Of a stretch of 64,000 nt of DNA, positions 8,549 to 16,675 are shown in pieces; the stretch's first letter is position 1, and each line of letters opens with the position of its first letter. The position numbers and the translations under genes are program-made. This DNA is from JAWWOW01 sp033851265 (GTDB lineage Bacteria > Actinomycetota > Actinomycetes > JAWWOW01). The stretch is taken from positions 310,001-374,000 of the forward strand of contig JAWWOW010000004.1 in NCBI GenBank assembly GCA_033851265.1, read 5' to 3'. The notes under the pieces are model-generated. The model ran no database searches, was not told the origin of the DNA, and saw only the letters and a program-made list of their open reading frames with translations.

Positions 8549-9574
8549 ATGACGGACCAGTTGGCGGACAGCGCGTTTCTTCGCGCCTGCCGGCGCGAGC
8601 CGGTGCAGCACACACCCGTCTGGTTCATGCGCCAAGCCGGTCGGGCTCTGCCGGAGTACCGCAAGGTGCGCGAAGGGACCGCCATGCTCGAGGCGTGCGC
8701 CCGGCCGGACCTGGTCACCGAGATCACGTTGCAACCGGTACGCCGGTACGGCGTCGACGCCGCCATCTTGTTCAGCGACATCGTCGTACCTCTGCGGGCG
8801 ATCGGTGTCGAGCTTGACATCAAGCCGGGCATCGGGCCGGTTGTCGACCAGCCGTTCCGGTCCTCCGCTGACGTCAGCCGGCTGCGTTCGCTAGAACCCG
8901 ATGACGTCACCTACATCGCCGAAGCTGTGCACTCCCTTGTCGGGGAGCTCGGTGCGACGCCACTGATCGGTTTCTCTGGTGCGCCGTTCACGCTGGCGTC
9001 GTACCTCATCGAAGGTGGCCCGAGTCGTGACCTCGCGCATACCAAGGCGTTGATGTACGGCGACGAACCCACGTGGCACGCACTGATGGAGCGCCTCGCG
9101 GATATCGCGCTGGACTACCTGCGCGTGCAAGTCGCCGCGGGCGTGAGCGCGGTGCAGTTGTTCGACTCCTGGGTGGGCACGTTGTCTGCCGGCGACTACA
9201 CGCGGTTCGTCCTACCGCACAGCGAGCGGGTGCTCGCGGGCGTGACCGGCGTACCCCGTATCCACTTCGGTGTCGGCACGGGGGAGTTGCTCGCTCTGAT
9301 GGGTGAGGCGGGCGCCGATGTGGTCGGCGTCGACTGGCGAGTGCCGCTGGACGATGCAGTCCCGCGCATCGGTGCGGGACGAGCCGTTCAGGGCAACCTG
9401 GACCCGGCGATCTGCCTCGCGCCCTGGGATGTCGTTGCCGAGCATGCGCGTGATGTGCTGCGTCGCGGCAAGGCTGCGGAAGGGCACGTCTTCAACCTGG
9501 GACACGGTGTGCTTCCCGCGACGGACCCCGACGTGCTAACTCGATTAGTGGCGCTGGTGCACCAAGAGGGCTAG
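8549..9574 (+). CDS. hemE: uroporphyrinogen decarboxylase
   Basis: About 341 aa. HemE converts uroporphyrinogen III to coproporphyrinogen III in the cytoplasm. The signature VWFMRQAGRALPEYR is complete, with the Arg pair that binds propionates, followed by AAILFSDIVVPL with the catalytic Asp and GFSGAPFTLASYLIEGG. The ATG at 8549 is chosen; a GTG two codons earlier (8543) is equally in frame. Its stop overlaps the stop of the convergent cyclic-nucleotide-domain gene within CTAG. The later enzymes of the same pathway, HemY and HemQ, lie 1.5 kb downstream. Confidence 0.96.
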   Translation: MTDQLADSAFLRACRREPVQHTPVWFMRQAGRALPEYRKVREGTAMLEACARPDLVTEITLQPVRRYGVDAAILFSDIVVPLRAIGVELDIKPGIGPVVDQPFRSSADVSRLRSLEPDDVTYIAEAVHSLVGELGATPLIGFSGAPFTLASYLIEGGPSRDLAHTKALMYGDEPTWHALMERLADIALDYLRVQVAAGVSAVQLFDSWVGTLSAGDYTRFVLPHSERVLAGVTGVPRIHFGVGTGELLALMGEAGADVVGVDWRVPLDDAVPRIGAGRAVQGNLDPAICLAPWDVVAEHARDVLRRGKAAEGHVFNLGHGVLPATDPDVLTRLVALVHQEG

Positions 9575-9993
9575 CGGGTCGAGCCATCCAGCTCGTGCAG
9601 TCGGCGAGCCATCCCACCGAGCAGCTTGCGGGTCAGCTGCGGCACGTCCTCCAGCAAGGTGACGAACTCGCGCACACCGATGACGAGTACCTCTGTCGGC
9701 GCTGTTGCCACGACTGTCGCGTCGCGCTTCTGTCCGTCGAGCAGTGCGAGTTCCCCGAAGTAGTCGCCCGCTCCGAGCGTCCCGACCTCGCGACCGCCGC
9801 GCTTCACCGTGGCCTTGCCGTCCATGACGACGTAGAACTCACGGCCGGCGTCACCCTCGCGGATAATTTCCTTGCCCTCGGCAATCGTTAGCTCATCGGC
9901 GAGCCTGGCCAGCGTCTCCAGGTCCTTCTTCGAGCAGGCGCTGAACATCGGCACCTGCGAGAGCCGCTGGATCTTCGCGTCGCGCTTGGCCAT
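9571..9993 (-). CDS. single-domain cyclic nucleotide-binding protein (Crp-like cNBD without DNA-binding domain)
   Basis: 140 aa from the ATG at 9993, preceded by GAAGG at suitable spacing; a GTG two codons upstream is an alternative. It is essentially one cNMP-binding beta-roll: the phosphate-binding cassette reads FGELALLDGQKRDATVVA, with the conserved Gly-Glu and Arg. No helix-turn-helix or effector domain is attached, so it may regulate by binding a partner. It sits between hemE and the DUF4349 lipoprotein gene, on the minus strand, 57 bp after the latter. Confidence 0.85.
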   Translation of the reverse strand: MAKRDAKIQRLSQVPMFSACSKKDLETLARLADELTIAEGKEIIREGDAGREFYVVMDGKATVKRGGREVGTLGAGDYFGELALLDGQKRDATVVATAPTEVLVIGVREFVTLLEDVPQLTRKLLGGMARRLHELDGSTR

Positions 9994-10050
9994 CTCCACC
10001 CCTTCGCAGGCAATCCGTGCAGGAACCCTAGGGGCACATTGGGGGCTCCG

Positions 10051-11019
10051 TCACCCGTGGTCCTCGCTGGGGGCGATCCGCCGGCGGCGCATCACAACGG
10101 CGGCGGCGATCAGTGCGGCAACGAGCAGCGCGAACGGGAGTGCGGCGCCCACCGCTGTCAGCACTGCGGAGCCCGCTGAGGTAAAGGCATCCCAGCCGCT
10201 GCGCAGACCACCGAGGAAACCAGACCGGTCATCGTTTCTCTTGGCTTGTTCGAGGGCTTTCGTCGACGTCGCCAGCTGGACTTCGATCGTCGCAAGCGCC
10301 ACCTGCTTCCGCAGGGAGGCGAGGCGACGCTGGAGGGACTCGAGGTCGCTCTGCCGTCTGGTCAGCTCCGACTCCAGCGAGATGACCTGGCCGAGCGTGT
10401 TGGCGCGGTTGAGCAAGGTGCGCACGCGTCCGATCCCGGCCGATGCAGTCGAGATGCGGCTGGCCGTGTCGACGACCTGGTCGGATACGTCGTCGACGGA
10501 GCGGGTTCCGGAGACGCGCGTGCCGAGCTTTGCCAGTGCCGACAGCAGCGAGTCGTACGCCGTGGTCGGAACACGTAACGTGAGGCTTGCGGTGTCATCT
10601 TCTGGGTGTGCGGGATCGGTCGCCAACTTCTCTGCCGCCACCAAGCCGCGACGGATGCTCGTGAGTCGCTCTGCTTCAGCGACCGCGGCATCGACCTTCT
10701 TCACCCGGACGGTGAGCTCGGCGTGGAGGATCAGATCTCGTCCGGTCAGGGCCGAGTCGTTGACCTTCCCGGGGAGCACGCTCGTCACGTTCGCTTGTTC
10801 GTCGAACTGGCCCGACTGGGGGGTGCCAGCCGTGCCCGCGGTGCCACTCGTCGTTCCGGTGCCGGATCCGCTGCCTGTTCCCGCCACTGAGGGCCCAGGT
10901 GCCTGATCGGTCATTCTCGTCATCGCAGAACCGTTGACCCTGCTGTTGCTCGTGCCCGAGCAAGCGGTCACGACCAGTATCGGGAGCAGTACGCCGGCAG
11001 CAATCAGTCGAGTTCGCAT
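10051..11019 (-). CDS. DUF4349 family lipoprotein
   Basis: 322 aa from the ATG at 11019. A lipoprotein signal ends in VVTAC with C20 as the lipidated residue. A Ser/Thr/Gly linker follows (about 45-75). The DUF4349 region (about 100-270) includes RDLILHAELTVRVKKVDAAV and a long helical, likely coiled-coil stretch around SLESELTRRQSDLESLQRRL. A membrane helix near 285-310 and a basic RRRR stop-transfer end follow, so the protein may be held at both ends. Function of the family is unknown. It is divergent from hemY. Confidence 0.82.
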   Translation of the reverse strand: MRTRLIAAGVLLPILVVTACSGTSNSRVNGSAMTRMTDQAPGPSVAGTGSGSGTGTTSGTAGTAGTPQSGQFDEQANVTSVLPGKVNDSALTGRDLILHAELTVRVKKVDAAVAEAERLTSIRRGLVAAEKLATDPAHPEDDTASLTLRVPTTAYDSLLSALAKLGTRVSGTRSVDDVSDQVVDTASRISTASAGIGRVRTLLNRANTLGQVISLESELTRRQSDLESLQRRLASLRKQVALATIEVQLATSTKALEQAKRNDDRSGFLGGLRSGWDAFTSAGSAVLTAVGAALPFALLVAALIAAAVVMRRRRIAPSEDHG

Positions 11020-11061
11020 GGTTCTCAGACGCGCAGACGGGGTGGCTGGTTGCATAAGCGT

Positions 11062-12465
11062 GTGTATGAGGTCGTTGTCATCGGTGGCGGCATTGCCGGG
11101 TTGGCGGCCGCGCATGCGCTCGGATCAGCGGACGACGTGCGGGTGACCGTGCTCGAGGGCAGCGCGGTCGTGGGCGGCAAGCTCCGGGTTTCCGACATCG
11201 CGGGGCTGCCCGTGGACGAGGGCGCCGAGCAGTTCCTCGTGCGTCCCTCCGACGCCCTCGACCTGGTGCGCGCGGTTGGCCTTGGTGACGACGTCGTCCA
11301 TCCCGTGGCGATCGGAGCCTCCGTCTGGACACGCGGTCGACTGAGACCGCTCCCTGGCGGGACCGTGCTCGGCGTACCTGCTGATCCGTGGGCTGTCGCG
11401 CGCAGCGGCGTGCTCTCGCCCGGGGGACTGGCGCGCGCGGGGGCCGATGCAGTCTTGCCGCGTACGCCGATTGGTGAGGACATCTCTGTCGGCGCCTACG
11501 TCCGCGCGCGTGTCGGCGCTCAGGTGGTCGACCAGCTTGTCGATCCGTTGCTCGGGGGCGTGTATGCCGGGCAGGCAGACCACCTGTCGCTGGCGGCGAC
11601 CGTTCCTCAGCTCGACGCGCACGTCCGTCGGCATCGGACCTTGCTCGGTGCTGCGCGCGCGGCGCGGGAGGCGACCGGACCGATCGACGGACCGGTTTTC
11701 GCGAGTGTGCGCGGCGGGTTGGGTCGGCTGCCGGCCGCTGTTGTCGCGTCGATGCCAGCAACGATCCGCACCGGAGCGACCGTGCGCGAAGTGATGCAAA
11801 CGCAGCGAGGTTTCCGTGTCGTTGTCGGTGACACACGCGATCCGCAGCCGATGCACGCTGATGCAGTGCTCGTCGCGGTGCCCGCACGTCCCGCGGCGCG
11901 GCTGCTGAGCGGTGTGTCACCAGCAGCCTCGGAGCTAGTCGGTGTGCTCGACTACGCCAGCGTCGCGGTGGTGACGCTTGCCTACCAACGCGCTGATGTT
12001 CCCGCGCTGAGCGGCACGGGCTTCTTGGTGCCCGCTGTGGTTGGCCGGACGACGAAGGCGGTTACGTACGCCTCCGCGAAGTGGGCGCACCTTGATGGCA
12101 GCGACCTCATCATTGTTCGTGCGTCGGTGGGGAGGTACGGCGACGAGCACGTATTGCAGCGTTCGGACGCCGACATCGCCGTGGCAGTGGAGGCCGACCT
12201 TGCCGCGGTGATCGGACTGCGTGCCGCGCCGGTTGCGACCCGCGTCACTCGCTGGGGCGGCGGACTCCCGCAGTACGCACCCGGCCATGTCGACCGGGTG
12301 CGACGGGCGCGCGCCGCGCTGCCCGACCGGCTCGCCGTGTGTGGAGCGTCGTACGACGGGGTCGGCATCCCCGCGTGCGTGCGTTCCGGACGTGACGCGG
12401 CGAGGGCTCTGCTCGGCGTACTGAGACAATCGGATCGTGGCCGAGACGAAGAAGAAGGCGCGTGA
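11062..12465 (+). CDS. hemY: HemY-type porphyrinogen oxidase, probably coproporphyrinogen III oxidase
   Basis: About 467 aa. The N-terminal FAD Rossmann motif VVVIGGGIAGLAAAHAL, then VLEGSAVVGGKLR and VDEGAEQFLVR, identify the HemY/amine-oxidase family; a GASYDGVGIPACVRSGRDAA motif closes the FAD site. It is followed by hemQ with a 29-bp coding overlap. In Gram-positive bacteria this pairing marks the coproporphyrin-dependent route, where HemY (CgoX) makes coproporphyrin III rather than protoporphyrin IX; that assignment is from family knowledge. The start is uncertain: GTG 11062 is used, TTG 11050 is possible. Ferrochelatase is not in the window. Confidence 0.92.
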   Translation: MYEVVVIGGGIAGLAAAHALGSADDVRVTVLEGSAVVGGKLRVSDIAGLPVDEGAEQFLVRPSDALDLVRAVGLGDDVVHPVAIGASVWTRGRLRPLPGGTVLGVPADPWAVARSGVLSPGGLARAGADAVLPRTPIGEDISVGAYVRARVGAQVVDQLVDPLLGGVYAGQADHLSLAATVPQLDAHVRRHRTLLGAARAAREATGPIDGPVFASVRGGLGRLPAAVVASMPATIRTGATVREVMQTQRGFRVVVGDTRDPQPMHADAVLVAVPARPAARLLSGVSPAASELVGVLDYASVAVVTLAYQRADVPALSGTGFLVPAVVGRTTKAVTYASAKWAHLDGSDLIIVRASVGRYGDEHVLQRSDADIAVAVEADLAAVIGLRAAPVATRVTRWGGGLPQYAPGHVDRVRRARAALPDRLAVCGASYDGVGIPACVRSGRDAARALLGVLRQSDRGRDEEEGA

Positions 12466-13135
12466 GCTGAACGAGCTCATCCGCTACACCATGTGGTCAA
12501 CCTTCCGGGTGCACGAACGGCTACCGGACGACGGCCGCGATGCGATCACCGCCGAGATGGCTGAGCTGCTGGACCAGGTCGCCGGCAAGGGCGTCGTCAC
12601 ACGCGGCTGCTACGACGTGGCCGGTTTCCGTGCGGACGCCGATCTGATGTTCTGGTGGGTCGCCCCAACGGCGGAGGACCTGCAGGAGACCTACGAGCGG
12701 TTTCGCCGCACCCGGCTCGGACGGGCGTGCGAACCGACCTGGTCATCGATGGCACTGCACCGACCGGCTGAGTTCAACAAGAGTCACATTCCAGCGTTCC
12801 TGGCCGACGAGGAACCTGGGCGCTTCGTTTGCGTCTACCCATTCGTGCGCAGCCTCGAGTGGTATCTCCTTCCCGAGGAAGACCGTCGGGAGATGCTGGC
12901 CGAGCACGGCAAGATGGCGCGTGAATACCCGGACGTCCGCGCCAACACGGTGTCAGCGTTCGCGCTCGGTGACTACGAGTGGATGCTCGCGTTCGAAGCC
13001 AACGAGCTGCACCGCATCGTTGACCTGATGCGTCACCTGCGCGGCGCCAAGGCACGGGCACACACCCGGATGGAAATCCCCTTTTTCACCGGGTCGCGCA
13101 AGGACATCGGCGACCTGATCGCCGCGCTGCCCTGA
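12437..13135 (+). CDS. hemQ: coproheme decarboxylase HemQ (chlorite dismutase family)
   Basis: 232 aa, GTG start inside the end of hemY. It performs the last step of the coproporphyrin-dependent heme pathway, oxidatively decarboxylating coproheme to heme b. The N-terminus RYTMWSTFRVHERL, the catalytic-Tyr-containing YPFVRSLEWYLL segment and the proximal-ligand region LHRIVDLMRHLR match actinobacterial HemQ. Length is normal. The 29-bp overlap suggests strict co-expression with hemY. It converges on the repeat lipoprotein gene. Confidence 0.95.
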   Translation: MAETKKKARELNELIRYTMWSTFRVHERLPDDGRDAITAEMAELLDQVAGKGVVTRGCYDVAGFRADADLMFWWVAPTAEDLQETYERFRRTRLGRACEPTWSSMALHRPAEFNKSHIPAFLADEEPGRFVCVYPFVRSLEWYLLPEEDRREMLAEHGKMAREYPDVRANTVSAFALGDYEWMLAFEANELHRIVDLMRHLRGAKARAHTRMEIPFFTGSRKDIGDLIAALP

Positions 13136-13159
13136 CGTGGTCAGTCGCCGACTGCGTCA
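13133..13159. terminator. inverted repeat between hemQ and lipoprotein gene, including both stops
   Basis: Outer arms TGAC (13133-13136) and GTCA (13156-13159) contain the two TGA stops; an inner perfect stem CAGTC/GACTG (13142-13146 and 13150-13154) closes a GCC loop. There is no T-run. It is a plausible bidirectional terminator for the convergent pair. Confidence 0.4.
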
Positions 13160-13690
13160 GTAGTTGTAGCCGCCACCCGAACCCGTGCTTGTTGGTGACG
13201 GGCTGCTCCCTGAACTTGTCACCGGTGCACCAGTAGCGCTGACGACATGCCACGTGCCGCCGAAGCTCGTGATGCCGTCGCCGTTCGCCTCGCCGATGCG
13301 GCTGTCTCCGGAGTAGGTGTAAAGCGGGTGCGCGGCGATGGTGACCTGCACCGAGCCGTTAGCGAGGTCGACGCTGCTAACAGCGCCGGTGACACCGTCG
13401 CCGGCCTTCACCAGGGAACCCTTGGCCAACTTGAGCTGGGGCCACACCCCCAAGCACCCGCCGGTACAGGTGGGTTTGCCAGCGGTGTCTGCGCTGAGCT
13501 CGTACAGCGTGCGGCCGCGGTCATCGACGAGGACGGACCCCAGACTTGTCGTGCCCAGGGATACGGTCGCCCGGTTGCTGGACGGGGTCTGCGACGTACC
13601 TGCTGTCGATGTGCCGCCGCTGCTACTCCCGCAGGCCACGATGCCAACGCTCATGGCTAGTGCGCCGATGACTGCGAAAACGCGGGGCAT
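13157..13690 (-). CDS. lipoprotein with COG4315-type secreted repeat
   Basis: 177 aa. The signal peptide ends in VGIVAC with C20 lipidated, followed by a Ser/Thr/Gly linker. The body has the paired repeat typical of Lipoprotein_15/COG4315: GSVLVDDRGRTLYEL and HPLYTYSGDSRIGEANGDG, with GGCLGVWPQL between them. The family function is not established. The ATG follows directly on the msrB stop (TGA then ATG), with AAGGAGAG inside the msrB end as its ribosome-binding site, so the two are coupled. The C-terminus is a Ser/Pro/Thr/Gly tail ending GGGYNY. Confidence 0.85.
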   Translation of the reverse strand: MPRVFAVIGALAMSVGIVACGSSSGGTSTAGTSQTPSSNRATVSLGTTSLGSVLVDDRGRTLYELSADTAGKPTCTGGCLGVWPQLKLAKGSLVKAGDGVTGAVSSVDLANGSVQVTIAAHPLYTYSGDSRIGEANGDGITSFGGTWHVVSATGAPVTSSGSSPSPTSTGSGGGYNY

Positions 13691-14107
13691 TCAGCTCTCC
13701 TTGGGGTCGAAGTCGAGCGACAGGCTGTTCATGCAGTAGCGGTCACCCGTGGGGGTTTGGGGCGCGTCGTCGAAGACATGCCCGAGATGCGAGCCACAGC
13801 GGCCGCACCGCGCCTCTACGCGCTTCATGAAGAGGCTTTTGTCCTCGATGAGCTCGATCGCATCTGGACGGACGGGTTCATAGAAGCTTGGCCACCCAGA
13901 GCCGGACTCGAACTTCGCATTGGAGCGGAACAACTCGTTGCCGCAGGCCTTGCAGCAGAAGACACCATCACGGTGTTCCTCGAGCAGCTCGCCAGTCCAT
14001 GGCCGCTCGGTGCCCGCCTCGCGCAACACGATGTACTCCTCCGGAGACAGCGCCGTACGCCACTCCTCCTCGGGCTTGCTGACGTCGTAGGCCTTTTCTT
14101 CGGTCAT
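13691..14107 (-). CDS. msrB: peptide-methionine (R)-S-oxide reductase
   Basis: 138 aa, normal MsrB size. Reduces the R-form of methionine sulfoxide in oxidised proteins. All key residues are present: zinc ligands C52/C55 (CKACG) and C101/C104 (CGRCG), the SGSGWPSFYEP active-site strand, and catalytic C125 in RYCMNSLSL. No signal peptide, so cytoplasmic. It heads a two-gene unit with the COG4315 lipoprotein. Confidence 0.96.
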   Translation of the reverse strand: MTEEKAYDVSKPEEEWRTALSPEEYIVLREAGTERPWTGELLEEHRDGVFCCKACGNELFRSNAKFESGSGWPSFYEPVRPDAIELIEDKSLFMKRVEARCGRCGSHLGHVFDDAPQTPTGDRYCMNSLSLDFDPKES

Positions 14108-14199
14108 GGTGCGAGACTCCCTTCTCCCCGACTTACGTTACGTCGGGCTACTCGGTTCAACGCTCCGGACGCCGGCAACCATCCCGGTAGCGTCTGGGG

Positions 14200-15231
14200 A
14201 TGGCTTCCCCGTTCGTGATTGTCGAGGTGCCAGGTCCCCACGGCACCCGCGAGGTCAAGATCACGAACCCCGACCGGATCTACTTTCCGGCTCTGGGACT
14301 CAGCAAGCTCGACATCGCGCACTACTACATGTCCGTGGGCGACGGCATCGTGCGCGCGTTATACGAGCGCCCCTGCATGCTGCATCGCCACCCAGACGGC
14401 GTAGAGGGCGAAAAGATCTACCAGAAGCGGTTGCCCAAGGGAGCTCCCGAGTGGGTGCAGACCGTCGAGGTGAGTTTTCCCTCCGGTCGGACCGCGGATG
14501 AGCTCTGCGTCACCGAGCTGGGATCCGTTGTCTGGGCCGTCCAGATGTCGACCGTGGAATTTCACCCGTGGCACACCCGTCGGGACCACGTCGAGAAGCC
14601 CGACGAGCTGCGCATCGATCTCGACCCGCAGGCAGGCACCGGCTTCGGTGACGCGAAAGATGTCGCGCTCACCGCCGTACGCGAGCTCCTCGAAGAGCTC
14701 GGCTGGATCGGGTGGCCGAAGACCTCAGGCAACCGGGGCGTGCATGTCTATGTGCGCATCAGACCGGAGTGGAGTTTCACCGAGGTACGCCGCGCGGCGC
14801 TGGCCTTTGCGCGTGACGTCGAACGCCGTCGACCCGATCTCGTGACGACGAAGTGGTGGAAGGAAGAACGCGGCGCCAACGTCTTCGTGGACTACAACCA
14901 GAACGCAAAAGACAGGACGATCGCTTCTGCCTACAGCGTGCGTGCACGTCCGGACGCCACTGTGTCAGCGCCGGTCCTCTGGAGTGAACTACCGGACGCC
15001 GAGACCGAGAACTTCACCGTGGTGACGATGCCCGCGCGGTTCGCGGAGCTCGGTGACGTCCACGCCGACATCGACGATGTGGCGGTCGGCATCGAACCCC
15101 TGCTCGAGATGGCCGACCGCGACGAGCGCGACCATGGACTCGGTGATGCGCCATATCCGCCGCAGTACCCCAAGATGCCGGGTGAGCCGAAGCGCGTGCA
15201 GCCGTCCCGGGCGCGTGCGGATACCGAGTGA
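14200..15231 (+). CDS. stand-alone LigD-type polymerase/primase domain (NHEJ polymerase)
   Basis: 343 aa, ATG start. It is the archaeo-eukaryotic primase-like polymerase found in LigD, which fills and extends DNA ends with a preference for ribonucleotides in bacterial end joining. The metal-binding pair D140-L-D142 is in LRIDLDPQ, a third acidic residue D231 in VFVDYNQNAKDRT, and the conserved SGNRGVHVYVRI strand lies between. No ligase or nuclease domain is fused to it. An ATP-dependent ligase lies convergently 276 bp beyond, and no Ku gene is in the window. Confidence 0.9.
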   Translation: MASPFVIVEVPGPHGTREVKITNPDRIYFPALGLSKLDIAHYYMSVGDGIVRALYERPCMLHRHPDGVEGEKIYQKRLPKGAPEWVQTVEVSFPSGRTADELCVTELGSVVWAVQMSTVEFHPWHTRRDHVEKPDELRIDLDPQAGTGFGDAKDVALTAVRELLEELGWIGWPKTSGNRGVHVYVRIRPEWSFTEVRRAALAFARDVERRRPDLVTTKWWKEERGANVFVDYNQNAKDRTIASAYSVRARPDATVSAPVLWSELPDAETENFTVVTMPARFAELGDVHADIDDVAVGIEPLLEMADRDERDHGLGDAPYPPQYPKMPGEPKRVQPSRARADTE

Positions 15232-15254
15232 GCGCCTACTGACGCGACTGCTCA
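15229..15254. terminator. inverted repeat spanning the stop codons of a convergent pair
   Basis: TGAGC (15229-15233) and GCTCA (15250-15254) enclose 16 bases. The outer triplets are the stop of the polymerase gene and the complement of the stop of the 56-aa membrane protein. Weak on its own; counted because the same arrangement recurs at other convergent junctions here. Confidence 0.25.
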
Positions 15255-15422
15255 GGACTCGCTGGTCACCCGCTCGCGTTCGCGGCCAAGGCGACTGAGG
15301 CGGGGCCGACGGTCGGTGATGTCGATGACGCGACGACGCCCGCGCATGGCGGCCCCGGCCAACAGGCCCAAGGGCACGCTGAGTCCGATCCAGAGCGCCA
15401 GGCCGACATAAACCCAGAACAC
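15252..15422 (-). CDS. small single-pass membrane protein, 56 aa
   Basis: Too short for routine calling. From GTG 15422 it reads MFWVYVGLALWIGLSVPLGL as one membrane helix to about residue 25, then a strongly basic cytoplasmic tail (MRGRRR, RRPRLSRLGRERER). The frame is open upstream for a further 12 codons without ATG, so a start a little earlier is possible. The positive-inside pattern and clean helix argue for a real gene. Function unknown; it lies between the end-joining polymerase and the ATP-dependent ligase. Confidence 0.55.
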   Translation of the reverse strand: MFWVYVGLALWIGLSVPLGLLAGAAMRGRRRVIDITDRRPRLSRLGRERERVTSES

Positions 15423-15453
15423 AGTCAGCAGAGTGAGGCGCCACTGGCTAGTA

Positions 15454-15506
15454 AGCCATGGCTACTTCGGGCTATTTCTTCACCCAGGCGGGTTACCACG
15501 AAATAG
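15454..15506 (-). terminator. hairpin region directly after the DNA ligase stop
   Basis: Immediately 3' of the ligase TAA lie the arms CTATTTC (15472-15478) and GAAATAG (15500-15506), with an inner ACCC/GGGT stem between them. A perfect 10-base palindrome AGCCATGGCT follows at 15454-15463. The AT-rich outer stem stands out from the GC-rich surroundings. Likely a terminator that separates ligase from the small membrane-protein gene. Confidence 0.5.
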
Positions 15507-16571
15507 TTATGCGCCGAGCAATTCGTGCAGTTCGTACCGGACTGGTTCGTCGAGTTGGGCATACGTGCAGGTCAGCGGGTCACGGTCGGATCGCCAGCGT
15601 TTGAATTGCGCCGTATGCCGGAAACGCGCGCCTTCCATGTGGTCGTAGCCCACCTCGACGACGAGCTCGGGTCGTAGCGGTTCGAACGACAGGTCTTTCT
15701 TGGCGTTCCAGCGGCTCGCAGCAGCGCCCGGTCCATGAGCTCGGTCATCACCGAACCACGGATGGTCCTTCTCCGCGTTCTTGCGGTACGGCGCCAATTC
15801 GTCAACGAGGGTCTTGCGGCGGGCCATGGGGAACGACGCGGCGACGCCCACATGGCGCAAGGTGCCGGTGTCGTCGTACAGACCGAGCAGCAGTGAGCCG
15901 ACGACCGGGCCGCTCTTGTGCCAGCGGAACCCAGCAACCACGCAGTCGGCGGTTCGCGCATGCTTGATCTTCTGCATGACGCGTTCGTCCGGCCGGTACG
16001 TGATGTCGCTGCCTTTGGCCACGATGCCGTCGAGGCCGGCTCCCTCGAACTGATCGAACCATTGCTGTGCCGTCTCGAAGTCCTCCGTTGCGGGTGTCAG
16101 GTGAATCGGCGGCTTGGCCTTCTTCAACGCGCGTTCGAGGCGCTTTCGGCGTACGCCGAAACCCTCGTCCATCATCGAGTCGTCGCCGATGGCGAGCAGG
16201 TCGAAGGCGACGAATGACGCCGGCACCTCACCCGCAAGCCTGCGCACCCGAGACTCGGCCGGATGCAGGCGGAGTTGCAACGAGTCGAAGTCGAGACGGT
16301 CGCCAACAACAACGATCAACTCGCCATCGACCACACAACGGTCGGGGAGGTTCGCCTTCACAGCCTCGACGACTTCAGGGAAGTAACGCGTCAGTGGCCG
16401 CTCGTTGCGCGAACCCAGCTCGACCTCGTCACCGTCACGGAAGACGATGCAGCGAAAACCGTCCCACTTCGGCTCGTAGAGAGTCCCGCCGGGCGTCTCG
16501 TCCGGCTTCGGGATCCCGCTGACCAGCTTGGCCAGCATGGGTTTGAGGGGAGGCATGACAGGCAGGTCCAT
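15507..16571 (-). CDS. ATP-dependent DNA ligase (LigC-like)
   Basis: 354 aa from ATG 16571; GTG 16589 and ATG 16556 are also in frame. The nucleotidyl-transfer lysine is K35 in YEPKWDGFRC. Further motifs are GSRNERPLTRYFP, the VDGELIVV segment, FVAFDLLAIGDD and GIVAKG; an OB-fold C-terminal domain runs from about 230. The length fits the short stand-alone ligases of actinobacteria used in repair rather than a LigD fusion. It is convergent with the LigD-type polymerase gene, and the two may serve the same end-joining or gap-repair job. Confidence 0.92.
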   Translation of the reverse strand: MDLPVMPPLKPMLAKLVSGIPKPDETPGGTLYEPKWDGFRCIVFRDGDEVELGSRNERPLTRYFPEVVEAVKANLPDRCVVDGELIVVVGDRLDFDSLQLRLHPAESRVRRLAGEVPASFVAFDLLAIGDDSMMDEGFGVRRKRLERALKKAKPPIHLTPATEDFETAQQWFDQFEGAGLDGIVAKGSDITYRPDERVMQKIKHARTADCVVAGFRWHKSGPVVGSLLLGLYDDTGTLRHVGVAASFPMARRKTLVDELAPYRKNAEKDHPWFGDDRAHGPGAAASRWNAKKDLSFEPLRPELVVEVGYDHMEGARFRHTAQFKRWRSDRDPLTCTYAQLDEPVRYELHELLGA

Positions 16572-16675
16572 TTGGCAAGTCCAGCACACCTTCCTTGCGC
16601 GAACGTCAGCTCACCAGTAACCAGCACTCCTGCGTTCTGAGATCATGCCGATGACGGGGCGGAAAGGCAGTGTCA

